Source: Candidatus Tayloriibacteriota bacterium
GTDB taxonomy: Bacteria > Patescibacteriota > Minisyncoccia > Phycocordibacterales > GWA1-40-21
DNA length: 13,449 bases
Direction of reading: 5' to 3'
NCBI GenBank assembly: GCA_026395155.1
Contig: JAPLZG010000106.1
Span: 1 to 13,449, forward strand
The notes beneath the pieces were generated by a model. The model saw only the letters and a program-made list of their open reading frames with translations. It was not told the DNA's origin and searched no databases. This document shows positions 7,008 to 13,322 of this stretch, in pieces (positions within the stretch are counted from its first letter, which is position 1; each line of letters begins with the position of its first letter). A program made the translations under genes and the position numbers.

Positions 7008-7829
7008 TTATTTACCTTTCTTTTTAAAAATTAGCATTAAAACAACGAGGATTAAGACAAAAGCCCCTATAAAAATAAACATTACCTTTTGTGAATCCAT
7101 ATTTTCTCCATCAGCGTTTGTCTCAGCACCCAAAACGGCTCCATTAGGAATATCGGATCTCGTAACAACAGCTGTTGTTGGACTTGTAGATGCAGTAAGT
7201 TGAATTATATTTTCATTTATTTTTTTAGATTCGACGGTCGTGCTTGAGATTTTCACACTACTTGTTACTACATTAGAAACTACTTTATTAAATGGCTTCC
7301 CAAAAAACTGAACAACAAATGTTGTCTCATGTCCTTCGAACATCCCCTTCGCTACACCAATTCCTATTTCAGTAAAATTTGTATTTAATAAATTTGCTTT
7401 ATGTTTAGCGGAATTAATCCAACCCTCCGTAACATCTTCTGATTCAGTAAAATCTACAGCAAGATTTTCTCCTGCATAACTATATTTATAACCAATTTTC
7501 TTAAACCAATACCATGGCTTATCTCCATTTGGAGCTACGTGAGAAAAATATCCTTTTATAGCCATATCATTTGCTTTCATTTGTGCCGCATTTGTAAGCA
7601 AAGTACTCTCTGCTAAAGTAGATTCATTATTTATAGATCTGTATTCATTTGTCTCAACAACAAGGACGGATGACAAAACATCGGCAAGTGAAGATACTTT
7701 AGAAGCAACATTCTTTAAGAAATCTCGAGATGTTGGTATAAAAAAGGCAGAAACAAAAAAGAAGATTGCCAATACAGAAATCCCTGCCCATATATTTTTA
7801 GAATTCTTTTTAAAAAATTTTTTGTTCAT
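7008..7829 (-). CDS. Membrane-anchored CAP/SCP-domain protein
   Basis: 273 residues from the ATG at 7829. An N-terminal signal anchor (about 14-31, WAGISVLAIFFFVSAFF) is followed by a CAP domain (about 59-180) with the family landmarks YFSH (His97), AGENLA (Glu121) and W.NSAKHKANLL (His143), then IGIGV. A Ser/Thr-rich linker leads to a C-terminal membrane segment (about 249-268) and the basic tail KKKGK, so the domain faces outside the cell. CAP proteins in bacteria are secreted and often bind cell-wall or lipid material; the activity of this one is unknown. An in-frame ATG at 7865 would add MPVGPAFPISNG, but that stretch lies in a repeat and spoils the signal anchor, so I prefer 7829. It shares the envelope-gene block with the two genes upstream. 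Confidence 0.88.
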   Translation of the reverse strand: MNKKFFKKNSKNIWAGISVLAIFFFVSAFFIPTSRDFLKNVASKVSSLADVLSSVLVVETNEYRSINNESTLAESTLLTNAAQMKANDMAIKGYFSHVAPNGDKPWYWFKKIGYKYSYAGENLAVDFTESEDVTEGWINSAKHKANLLNTNFTEIGIGVAKGMFEGHETTFVVQFFGKPFNKVVSNVVTSSVKISSTTVESKKINENIIQLTASTSPTTAVVTRSDIPNGAVLGAETNADGENMDSQKVMFIFIGAFVLILVVLMLIFKKKGK

Positions 7830-7947
7830 CCCGTTAGAGATAGGAAATGCCGGTCCAACTGGCACCCGCTATCATATTTAAATTAATAACTTATAATGTT
7901 TAATATTATCATATTTAAAATCCTTTTCCGTTTTCATCTCTAATGGG
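7830..7947. repeat. 118-bp element with 12-bp terminal inverted repeats abutting the CAP gene start
   Basis: CCCGTTAGAGAT (7830-7841) and ATCTCTAATGGG (7936-7947) are inverted repeats with one mismatch. Inside are two direct copies of TATCATATTTAAA (7870-7882 and 7907-7919), 37 bp apart. The left end touches the CAP gene's start codon (7827-7829). It may be a non-autonomous mobile element or a regulatory structure; no coding content. Confidence 0.5.
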
Positions 7948-8012
7948 ACTCATTTCTTAATAATAATTACCTATATAATACACCCAAAATGTCCATCTGT
8001 AAAGGAAATACG

Positions 8013-8828
8013 CTATCTAAAAGCCAAATACACCACTAATATGATTACAACCACAAGGACCCAAATCCAATGTCTTAAGAGAAAAGCTAATATGTCAAGA
8101 AACATATTATAAAAAGAGAATTTTTTATTTGTCTGACTATCCTGTCCTTCATTTTGTGTATCAGTTGTATTTTCATCACTTATACCAAGCACTTTTCCCG
8201 TGAGTTTTTCTTGAGCTATTTGTTCTGATGTTTTTGAAACCGAAGAAGATTCTGATGTCTCTGTCGTTTTATCTTTTAAGCTTTCAACATAATCAGCCAG
8301 CTTTTCTGCTTGTGTATCTATAACTTTTATAACATTACTTGCAACATTCCCTGCAATTTTTACCACTTCTTCTTTTGTGATTTTATATTCAACTTTAAGA
8401 CTATTTTTTTCTGTCTCTTTTGCTAAAAGATTTTCTGTAGATAATTTATTTAAAATGCTTCCACCGATTTCTACAATATCAAGTATTTTGACTTGTGAAG
8501 TATGATCTCCCCTTACGGCTTTATATTCAGACTGTAATTTTATTAAGCTTTTTGGGCTAGCAACAAAATTCATCTTTGATATTTGAATATCATCAATGAA
8601 AAAACCAGCAGTACCAGAAAGATTTTTAATTGAATGGTTTTGAAAACCTGCGTAAATATTTATTATATCGTTCTCATTTACGGTTGTTGTGGAATACCAA
8701 ATATTTGAAAGTATTTCCGCGTTAATCTGTCCTGTCGAAGTGGAACTTTCAGCAAAAGTAACAGCAGAAAAGCCAAAGAGAAAGACTGCAGTTATAAATA
8801 AGAAATTTAGCATATTTTGGGGCTTCAT
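8013..8828 (-). CDS. Secreted, C-terminally membrane-anchored hypothetical protein
   Basis: 271 residues from the ATG at 8828. A signal peptide (MKPQNMLNF... to about VTFA at 26) is followed by an extracytoplasmic domain (about 27-95) with beta-rich wording (WYSTTTVNENDIINIYAGFQNHS...FFIDD) that resembles a CARDB-like or other Ig-like fold. Next come a charged helical part (about 95-187), a Ser/Thr/Glu linker (about 188-222) and a C-terminal membrane helix in the last 20 residues ending in Arg. I do not recognise a named family. A longer frame from 8858 would start inside a palindromic repeat and add TETVLYNYL before the signal peptide; the start at 8828 has a perfect -10 box just upstream. 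It sits between the CAP protein and the peptidoglycan-binding protein, so an envelope role is likely. Confidence 0.78.
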   Translation of the reverse strand: MKPQNMLNFLFITAVFLFGFSAVTFAESSTSTGQINAEILSNIWYSTTTVNENDIINIYAGFQNHSIKNLSGTAGFFIDDIQISKMNFVASPKSLIKLQSEYKAVRGDHTSQVKILDIVEIGGSILNKLSTENLLAKETEKNSLKVEYKITKEEVVKIAGNVASNVIKVIDTQAEKLADYVESLKDKTTETSESSSVSKTSEQIAQEKLTGKVLGISDENTTDTQNEGQDSQTNKKFSFYNMFLDILAFLLRHWIWVLVVVIILVVYLAFR

Positions 8829-8834
8829 TAGATA

Positions 8835-8863
8835 ATTATACAATACAGTTTCTGTCATTGCGA
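8835..8863 (-). promoter_or_regulatory. Candidate promoter of the anchored hypothetical gene
   Basis: A perfect TATAAT (8835-8840, minus strand) ends exactly 6 nt before the ATG at 8828, so transcription would start at the start codon. The -35 region (TCGCAA, 8858-8863, 17-nt spacer, 3/6 match) falls inside the repeat at 8852-8921. No Shine-Dalgarno site is visible. Confidence 0.5.
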
Positions 8864-8921
8864 GTTTTTACGAAGCAATCCATGAAATTAAACTGGATTC
8901 CCGCCTTCGCGGGAATGACAG
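8852..8921. repeat. 70-bp hybrid palindromic repeat
   Basis: Ends CTGTCATT (8852-8859) and AATGACAG (8914-8921) are inverted repeats. The left part (CTGTCATTGCGAG..GAAGCAATCC) resembles the ends of the 150-bp MITE-like element; the right part is the hairpin ATTCCCGC/GCGGGAAT (8897-8916) seen in the 82-bp repeat. It therefore combines halves of the two repeat families of this window. Confidence 0.7.
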
Positions 8922-8978
8922 AAAGGGACGTTTCGTAATTCAAGGATTCGTAGCCATTCGTATCATTAGTATAATTCG

Positions 8979-9014
8979 CCCGCCTGCAACGTTATGCGTA
9001 GCATTTCGGGCAGG
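8979..9014. repeat. GC-rich hairpin downstream of the peptidoglycan-binding protein gene
   Basis: CCTGC (8983-8987) pairs with GCAGG (9010-9014); alternatively CCCG (8979-8982) pairs with CGGG (9007-9010). It contrasts with the AT-rich surroundings and lies 20 nt past the stop of the gene ending at 9034. There is no T-run, so it is not a standard terminator. It may be another interspersed repeat. Confidence 0.4.
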
Positions 9015-9033
9015 TATATTAGTATTATCCACA

Positions 9034-10440
9034 TCACTGATTCAACCTCCCCCTCGTATAAATCCCCACAAATCCTGTCCCTTTAGTTAAGCCGAGTGGA
9101 ATAAGGATTTCAGACGCGTATTTTTCTTGATATTTTATTACTGCATTTTTTGTGGTAGTTCCAAAATATCCTGTTGTAGAAGCTGTGAATAATCCTTCGT
9201 CTGTTAATCTCTTCTGTAGTTCTACGACATCACTATTTCTATCACCAAATCCCAAATTTTTGTTAAAAACAAATATTGATACACCCAAGACTTCTCCACT
9301 AATAGGAGTTGTAGATGTTTCTGTGATAATTAAATTTGGATTTTCAACTATTAATCCTGTAGTAGTTGATTCTAAAATAGAGTCTTCAACAGCTGGGTTA
9401 ATAGTTATTTCAACTGGCGGATTTTCAATACGTCTTCTTCCTCCTGAAGAATATACAATAACAGTTCTTGTTTTTTCTAATGCTGAATTTCCAGAAACAT
9501 CTGTAGCACCATAAGTTATATAATAAGTTCCATTTATACTTGTGTTGACGTTACTCGTTGAGGTTGCAACAACTCCACTATCAATAGCATCAGTTGTCGT
9601 AGCCCCAGCATCAGTATATGTTTTCCCCCTTAAAGTTCTTATAGGATTTTCTCCAAGAATAGTAATTACAGGCGAGGTTGTATCAACAACATTAATTAAT
9701 ACAGAAGAAGTTGCTATATTGTAATTAATTAAATCTGTCGGAGTAAAAGTAGTTGATAAAACTTGACCACTTCCTAAAGAAAGCATTGTTCCGATATCTG
9801 GCAAATATGAAAAAGTTCCATCAACTGTCGTGGTAGCATTTAATTGTATATTAGATAAAGCAGTTCCATATTCAATATCAGCAGGATTGTTCCAAGTGAT
9901 TGTCGGGGTGGTTTTGAATGAAATAATATTAACAATCGGCTGAACAGAAGTAATCAAAAAAAGTGGAGTCCCGCTAAACGTCATAGGATAATAAACCGAA
10001 GATGTCCATTCATTTGAACCTATGATTAATGGAGAGACCGATGTTATCTGTACTTGAACAGACTCTCCTTCATCCAACTTTGAATTTTCATTAGATGCTC
10101 TAATTCTAATTTTTTGGGTAGTAGAGCTAAAACCATTTATATAACCATCTGTTGAACTCAATACCCATGTCTCTGTGGACGAAGATGTATTTATATTATT
10201 TAAAATAGGTACTCCAAATCCAACCGGTAATTTAATTTCGACTGAACCAATTTTTGCTGTTGATGAGCTACTATTCGTAACGGTATATGTATAAGTAACA
10301 CTTTCTCCTGTATAAGCTGATGTCGGAGAAATAGAAGCAATTGCTTCTCTAACTGACACAACTGCCTTCGCATCATTACTTATTAATAATCCAACTAAAA
10401 TTAACACTACAAAAAAACCAACTAAAAAATACTTTTTCAT
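9034..10440 (-). CDS. Secreted Ig-like protein with C-terminal peptidoglycan-binding domain
   Basis: 468 residues. A classic signal peptide (MKKYFLVGFFVVLILVGLL, cleavage near AKA 24-26) is followed by a DUF11-like/Ig-like domain (about 30-165, TYTYTVTNSSSS...VEIKLPVGFG), an MBG-like beta domain (about 180-250, EYGTALSNIQLNATTT), a DUF5011-type Ig domain (about 253-330, TSPVITILGENP...YTDAGATTTD...TYGATDVSGN), a linker (about 331-390) and a PG_binding_1 domain (about 393-467, GFGDRNSDVVELQKRL...GYFGTTTKNAVIKYQ). The order signal peptide, Ig array, wall-binding domain fits a surface protein held on peptidoglycan, possibly for adhesion to a host cell; the host-contact role is inference. It stops with TGA, showing that TGA is not reassigned. 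The upstream region has no Shine-Dalgarno site; a weak TTGGTA-16-AATAAT promoter is possible. Confidence 0.9.
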   Translation of the reverse strand: MKKYFLVGFFVVLILVGLLISNDAKAVVSVREAIASISPTSAYTGESVTYTYTVTNSSSSTAKIGSVEIKLPVGFGVPILNNINTSSSTETWVLSSTDGYINGFSSTTQKIRIRASNENSKLDEGESVQVQITSVSPLIIGSNEWTSSVYYPMTFSGTPLFLITSVQPIVNIISFKTTPTITWNNPADIEYGTALSNIQLNATTTVDGTFSYLPDIGTMLSLGSGQVLSTTFTPTDLINYNIATSSVLINVVDTTSPVITILGENPIRTLRGKTYTDAGATTTDAIDSGVVATSTSNVNTSINGTYYITYGATDVSGNSALEKTRTVIVYSSGGRRRIENPPVEITINPAVEDSILESTTTGLIVENPNLIITETSTTPISGEVLGVSIFVFNKNLGFGDRNSDVVELQKRLTDEGLFTASTTGYFGTTTKNAVIKYQEKYASEILIPLGLTKGTGFVGIYTRGRLNQ

Positions 10441-10551
10441 TTATTTTTTAAATTAATACTTATTATTAAACACAGATTATCTTTACCAAAAATGATCGGT
10501 GACTATTTGATAATCATTATATTACAAAAATATTTTTTTGCACTATAAAAT

Positions 10552-10723
10552 ACACGGGGTATTAGTTATTTCTGTCTTTGCGAGGAGGTATTCCGACGTG
10601 GCAATCCAGGGATGGTTTGCTTCGCATTTTCCTTACAGGAACAGTACACCTTTCACATTTTGAATACAAAACGTTCAAGGTCTTTCATTTGGGTCCCTTA
10701 CCCAAATTTCAACTCGCAAAGAC
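10552..10723 (+). mobile_element. MITE-like element, copy 2
   Basis: The core 10574-10723 (150 bp) is bounded by GTCTTTGCGAG and CTCGCAAAGAC, perfect 11-bp terminal inverted repeats. The preceding 22 bp (10552-10573) are also shared with copy 1. An internal hairpin ATTTGGGT/ACCCAAAT lies near the right end (about 10688-10708). It fills about half of the 331-base gap between the helicase gene and the peptidoglycan-binding protein gene; the rest of that gap (10441-10551 and 10724-10771) is AT-rich with no gene seen. The open frame at 10578-10775 on the plus strand is inside the element and is not coding. Confidence 0.85.
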
Positions 10724-10771
10724 GAAATACAGAATATGGAATGAGGTAGAACATCGGAAAATATCTAATCA

Positions 10772-12454
10772 TTAAAGATTTCTTTTTGCAAAAAGCCTTA
10801 CAATTCTAAGTTCTTCGTAAGTAAAACTATCACCTAATTTATTTTTTATAGGGGCAAGTAAAAAATCTCTGTTTTCTCCATACATTTCCCGAAAAGTCAT
10901 CCATGCTTTCTTAAACTTATTTGCTGTAAGTTCATTTTTTAAATGATTAATATTTAATTCAGGATATTTAATCAAGAGCTTTTCAATATGATCAATAATA
11001 GTTCCCTGCTTAATTCCTCTTATCGCAATGATTTCTTTTATACTCATTCCCTGCTCCAACATATTTCTTGTCTCTTCAGATGGCGAAATTCTATTTTGTT
11101 TATTTTTCCCAACTTTTTTAATAGGAGAAGATTTTCCGGCAGGAGCAATTTTTTCCAAAAATTGCTCCTGAATTTCTTTTACATCTTTATCGTCTAAAGA
11201 ATTTAGCCATTGTCTATCTTCAATAGATTTTTCTCTCAATTCTTCATCAAATTCCATTACATCTTCTCTTACCTGCAAAGCATTATCATTTAAACCGATA
11301 ATTTTTAAACCAGCCAAAGTCCTTACACGAGAGAGTGCGACATAGCCCATACCTTTCTCAAAAGATTTTGAAAGATCAACCTCAACAGAATCCAAGCTCA
11401 TTCCCTGACTTTTATGTACTGTGATAGCCCAAGCAAGCCTAAGTGGAAATTGTTCTATCAATGCTTTTCTTTTACCTTCCTCTTCAATCATCCATTCAGC
11501 TTTCTCTACATTAATAATTTTTCCAGAAGTAAGCATAACTTTTGGACAAGAATAATTACAGGAAATAATTTTCCCCAAAGTTCCATTCGCATACCCTTCT
11601 TCAAAATTATTTTTTACAAACATCACTTTGGCTCCAACTTTTAATCTCAAACAGTCAGGAGCAAGACAACTTTTTTTGAGAGATTCTACAAGTGGTCCAC
11701 GGCCCTTGCTTTCCATTTTAAAAACATAAGTTTGACCTGAGAGTTTATCAAGTTCAGCATTATTTATAAAATCTACATCAATATTGTGAGTATGAAGCTT
11801 CGTTGGCTTAATATCATTTTCTACATCTTTATTGTGTCTTGATTTTAAATTTTTTAGTGATTCTTCACTCATTCTATTTTTTCGAATATCATTCAAAATC
11901 TTTATGAATTTATCATCTTTATGCCTATGTTGTTCCTCCAAATAACAAATCTTTAAATCAAGATTCTTCCAAGTCTCAGATTTGAAAGAAAAAAAAGATT
12001 CCCTTTCACCAGCACGTGTAACAGGTGGGAGTTGAAAAAAATCTCCACAAAGAACTATCTGCATTCCTCCAAAAGGAAGCTGATTTCTTTTTAAATGTCT
12101 CGCAATTTTCTCAATAAGATCGAGACGAAAATGATGAAGCATAGAGATTTCGTCAATTATCAAAACCTTTGTTTCCTTAAACCTGTCATATAAATATTTC
12201 TTAGTTTCCATCTCTTCCAAATCATATACAGAAATTTCATCACGAATACCAATTCCACTCCAAGAATGGATAGTTGTCCCACCCATGTGTGTTGCGGCAA
12301 TACCAGTTGAAGCAGTAACTCCCACGGAAATATTATTCTGCCTGAGAAATTTTATATATTCATTTAAAACATAAGTCTTACCGGATCCAGCTGCTCCTGT
12401 AACATAACAATTGTATCCCATTTTTAAAATTTCTAATGCTTCTTTTTGTGTCAT
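10772..12454 (-). CDS. Pif1/RecD2-like superfamily 1B DNA helicase with C-terminal HTH domain
   Basis: 560 residues. Motif I/Walker A GAAGSGKT is at 20-27, motif Ia TASTGIAA at 48-55, Walker B LIIDEIS at 98-104, motif III GDFFQLPPV at 137-145, motif V around 341-355 (AWAITVHKSQGMSLD) and motif VI YVALSRVRT at 371-379. All the ATPase residues needed for a working 5'-3' helicase are present. After a Lys-rich linker (about 440-458), residues 460-555 form a helicase-associated HTH_40-like domain (SPSEETRNMLEQGMSIKEIIAIRGI). Bacterial Pif1 proteins unwind DNA, including G-quadruplexes and replication barriers. The start ATG follows an extended -10 by 7 nt with no Shine-Dalgarno site, and a perfect hairpin lies 28 nt upstream. 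The gene is not obviously in an operon. Confidence 0.94.
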   Translation of the reverse strand: MTQKEALEILKMGYNCYVTGAAGSGKTYVLNEYIKFLRQNNISVGVTASTGIAATHMGGTTIHSWSGIGIRDEISVYDLEEMETKKYLYDRFKETKVLIIDEISMLHHFRLDLIEKIARHLKRNQLPFGGMQIVLCGDFFQLPPVTRAGERESFFSFKSETWKNLDLKICYLEEQHRHKDDKFIKILNDIRKNRMSEESLKNLKSRHNKDVENDIKPTKLHTHNIDVDFINNAELDKLSGQTYVFKMESKGRGPLVESLKKSCLAPDCLRLKVGAKVMFVKNNFEEGYANGTLGKIISCNYSCPKVMLTSGKIINVEKAEWMIEEEGKRKALIEQFPLRLAWAITVHKSQGMSLDSVEVDLSKSFEKGMGYVALSRVRTLAGLKIIGLNDNALQVREDVMEFDEELREKSIEDRQWLNSLDDKDVKEIQEQFLEKIAPAGKSSPIKKVGKNKQNRISPSEETRNMLEQGMSIKEIIAIRGIKQGTIIDHIEKLLIKYPELNINHLKNELTANKFKKAWMTFREMYGENRDFLLAPIKNKLGDSFTYEELRIVRLFAKRNL

Positions 12455-12461
12455 ACAAATG

Positions 12462-12470
12462 ATTGTATCA
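12462..12470 (-). promoter_or_regulatory. Extended -10 promoter of the helicase gene, leaderless start
   Basis: TGATACAAT on the minus strand is an extended -10 (TGN plus TACAAT, 12462-12467) ending 7 nt before the ATG at 12454. The mRNA would begin at or one base before the start codon. The -35 position falls inside the arm of the 22-bp hairpin at 12482-12528. Confidence 0.45.
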
Positions 12471-12481
12471 TTAAAGTTTTA

Positions 12482-12528
12482 AAAGAGGGAGATGAAATTT
12501 TGCTTCGCAAAATTTCATCTCCCTCTTT
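12482..12528. terminator. Perfect 22-bp hairpin with 3-nt loop upstream of the helicase gene
   Basis: Arms 12482-12503 and 12507-12528 are exact reverse complements around TTC. On the minus strand an A-rich run precedes it and TTTT follows, so it can end minus-strand transcription before the helicase promoter; the plus strand gives CTTTCTTATT after the stem. It is much longer than needed for a terminator, so a protein-binding or mobile-repeat origin is also possible. Confidence 0.6.
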
Positions 12529-12541
12529 CTTATTCATATGC

Positions 12542-12616
12542 ATTCGTTAATAACCCAAAACACCAAGGTCATACGGACTCGTGCTTGGGAAAGCAGAAGG
12601 ATGGACTACTTGTCCC
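12542..12616. repeat. 75-bp direct repeat, copy 1
   Basis: Starts ATTCGTTAATAACCC and matches 12650-12724 at 69 of 75 positions. It contains complementary arms CCAAG/CTTGG and GGAC/GTCC; changes between copies near the end fall in the GGAC..GTCC loop and leave its stem intact. Together with copy 2 and the hairpins it occupies most of the 377-base gap upstream of the helicase. No convincing gene lies in it. Confidence 0.8.
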
Positions 12617-12645
12617 GTAGTAAGAAATTCTGATTTCTTTACTAC
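12617..12645. repeat. Hairpin between the two 75-bp repeats
   Basis: GTAGTAAGAAAT (12617-12628) pairs with ATTTCTTTACTAC (12633-12645) around a TCTG loop, with one extra T in the right arm. It occupies almost the whole spacer between the direct repeats. There is no T-run after it on either strand. Confidence 0.65.
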
Positions 12646-12649
12646 TGGG

Positions 12650-12724
12650 ATTCGTTAACAACCCCAAACACCAAGGTTATACGGACTCGTGCTTGGGAAA
12701 GCAGAAGGATGGACTATTCGTCCT
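12650..12724. repeat. 75-bp direct repeat, copy 2
   Basis: Second copy, offset 108 bp from the first, six differences, five of them transitions. On the minus strand CCCAAGCAC can pair with GTGTTTGGG (one G-U pair). The unit might be a structured RNA or a decayed mobile sequence; I do not recognise it. Between it and the terminator at 12789 lies a further inverted repeat, AGAAAATG/CATTTTCT with a 17-nt loop. Confidence 0.8.
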
Positions 12725-12788
12725 CGCACTCGTCCTGGGCTGGTGAGGGGTTAAGAAAATGTAGTCGTTTACACTCCTCATTTTCTAC

Positions 12789-12819
12789 AAAAAAACTCCG
12801 CAGGACAAACCTTACGGAG
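12789..12819 (-). terminator. Rho-independent terminator of the receiver-like gene
   Basis: On the minus strand a stem built on CTCCG (12815-12819) and CGGAG (12796-12800), extended inward by imperfect pairing around a TTTG loop, is followed by seven T (12789-12795). It begins 12 nt after the stop codon of the gene at 12832-13203, so it is the most convincing terminator in the window. Confidence 0.85.
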
Positions 12820-12831
12820 CTCAATAACAAA

Positions 12832-13203
12832 TTAATGATGCAAAAGACCACGAATGATTTCGGAAAGTTTTTGTGGATCTCTTCCGGCAAGACCATCAAT
12901 CAACCTTCGAATTTCCTCTCCAGAAAAATAACGAACGTCATCCTCACTATTAACGATAATATATGCAGATGAACATTCTGAAATTATAGGTATAATATCA
13001 ACACCATTAAAAAGAGGTGAACCAAGATCAAAACCAACAAGAATCACGTCCGGCTGTTCTTTTGAGATTGTCCTTACAGTCACCTCAGGTAAGACAAAAC
13101 TTTCTGTTAGAACTATCCTGTCTTGTTCTGGATGAAAAATATCAGATCTTCTGATTTGTCCTTCAACCTCTTTGATATCTCTATCAATAGGCATATAGAT
13201 CAT
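12832..13203 (-). CDS. Small receiver-like (REC-fold) protein
   Basis: 123 residues with the alternating strand/helix pattern of a response-regulator receiver. Strand 1 may be IYMPIDRD (acidic D7, D9). Strand 3 and the following loop, ILVGFDLGSPLFNG, keep the D-x3-P-x3-G spacing of receivers (Asp59, Pro63, Gly67), and strand 4 YIIVNS offers Ser86. The conserved Lys of strand 5 is not evident and the last part (EEIRRLIDGLAGRDPQKLSEIIRGLL) is shorter than normal, so it is a divergent receiver, perhaps phosphorylation-independent. No output domain is attached. The start is well supported: AAGGAGG (13210-13216) lies 6 nt before the ATG, the only strong Shine-Dalgarno site in the window. It has its own terminator. 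It follows the FGE-domain gene by 119 nt. Function unknown. Confidence 0.75.
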   Translation of the reverse strand: MIYMPIDRDIKEVEGQIRRSDIFHPEQDRIVLTESFVLPEVTVRTISKEQPDVILVGFDLGSPLFNGVDIIPIISECSSAYIIVNSEDDVRYFSGEEIRRLIDGLAGRDPQKLSEIIRGLLHH

Positions 13204-13216
13204 AGCAACCCTCCTT
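13204..13216 (-). promoter_or_regulatory. Strong Shine-Dalgarno site of the receiver-like gene
   Basis: AAGGAGG at 13210-13216 (minus strand) with a 6-nt gap to the ATG fixes the start of the receiver-like gene. It stands out because the other genes in this window lack such a site. A weak promoter further upstream (TTGCTT, 17 nt, TAATCT) is possible but not convincing. Confidence 0.75.
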
Positions 13217-13322
13217 TTTTTGTTTAGCTAAGCCAAATACTTAACCATCTAAAAATAGATTACAATATATTACTTAGAAAAGCAACTCATCTTGTAGAGG
13301 GGTAATATTTTTTCAACTTTTA

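Noticed and set aside
10578..10775. Open frame on the plus strand, 65 codons
   Set aside because: Almost all of it lies inside MITE copy 2, and the inverted copy 1 does not keep the same frame as a gene.
12542..12724. The 75-bp repeats as a CRISPR array or as a retroelement template/variable pair
   Set aside because: There are only two copies, too long for CRISPR repeats, and the differences are mixed transitions rather than adenine-specific. No similarity to the FGE-domain end at 13323-13449 was seen, and no reverse transcriptase or cas gene is in the window.
12542..12724. The repeats as coding sequence (minus-strand frame containing SPYNLG, ending in stop in both copies)
   Set aside because: The frames are short, have no start with a ribosome site, and the differences change the residues near the end. 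A decayed gene fragment remains possible but unsupported.
12709..12972. Overlapping open frames on both strands (plus 12709-12972, minus 12714-12899)
   Set aside because: They cover the terminator, repeat copy 2 and the well-supported receiver-like gene in other frames; no domain-like content.
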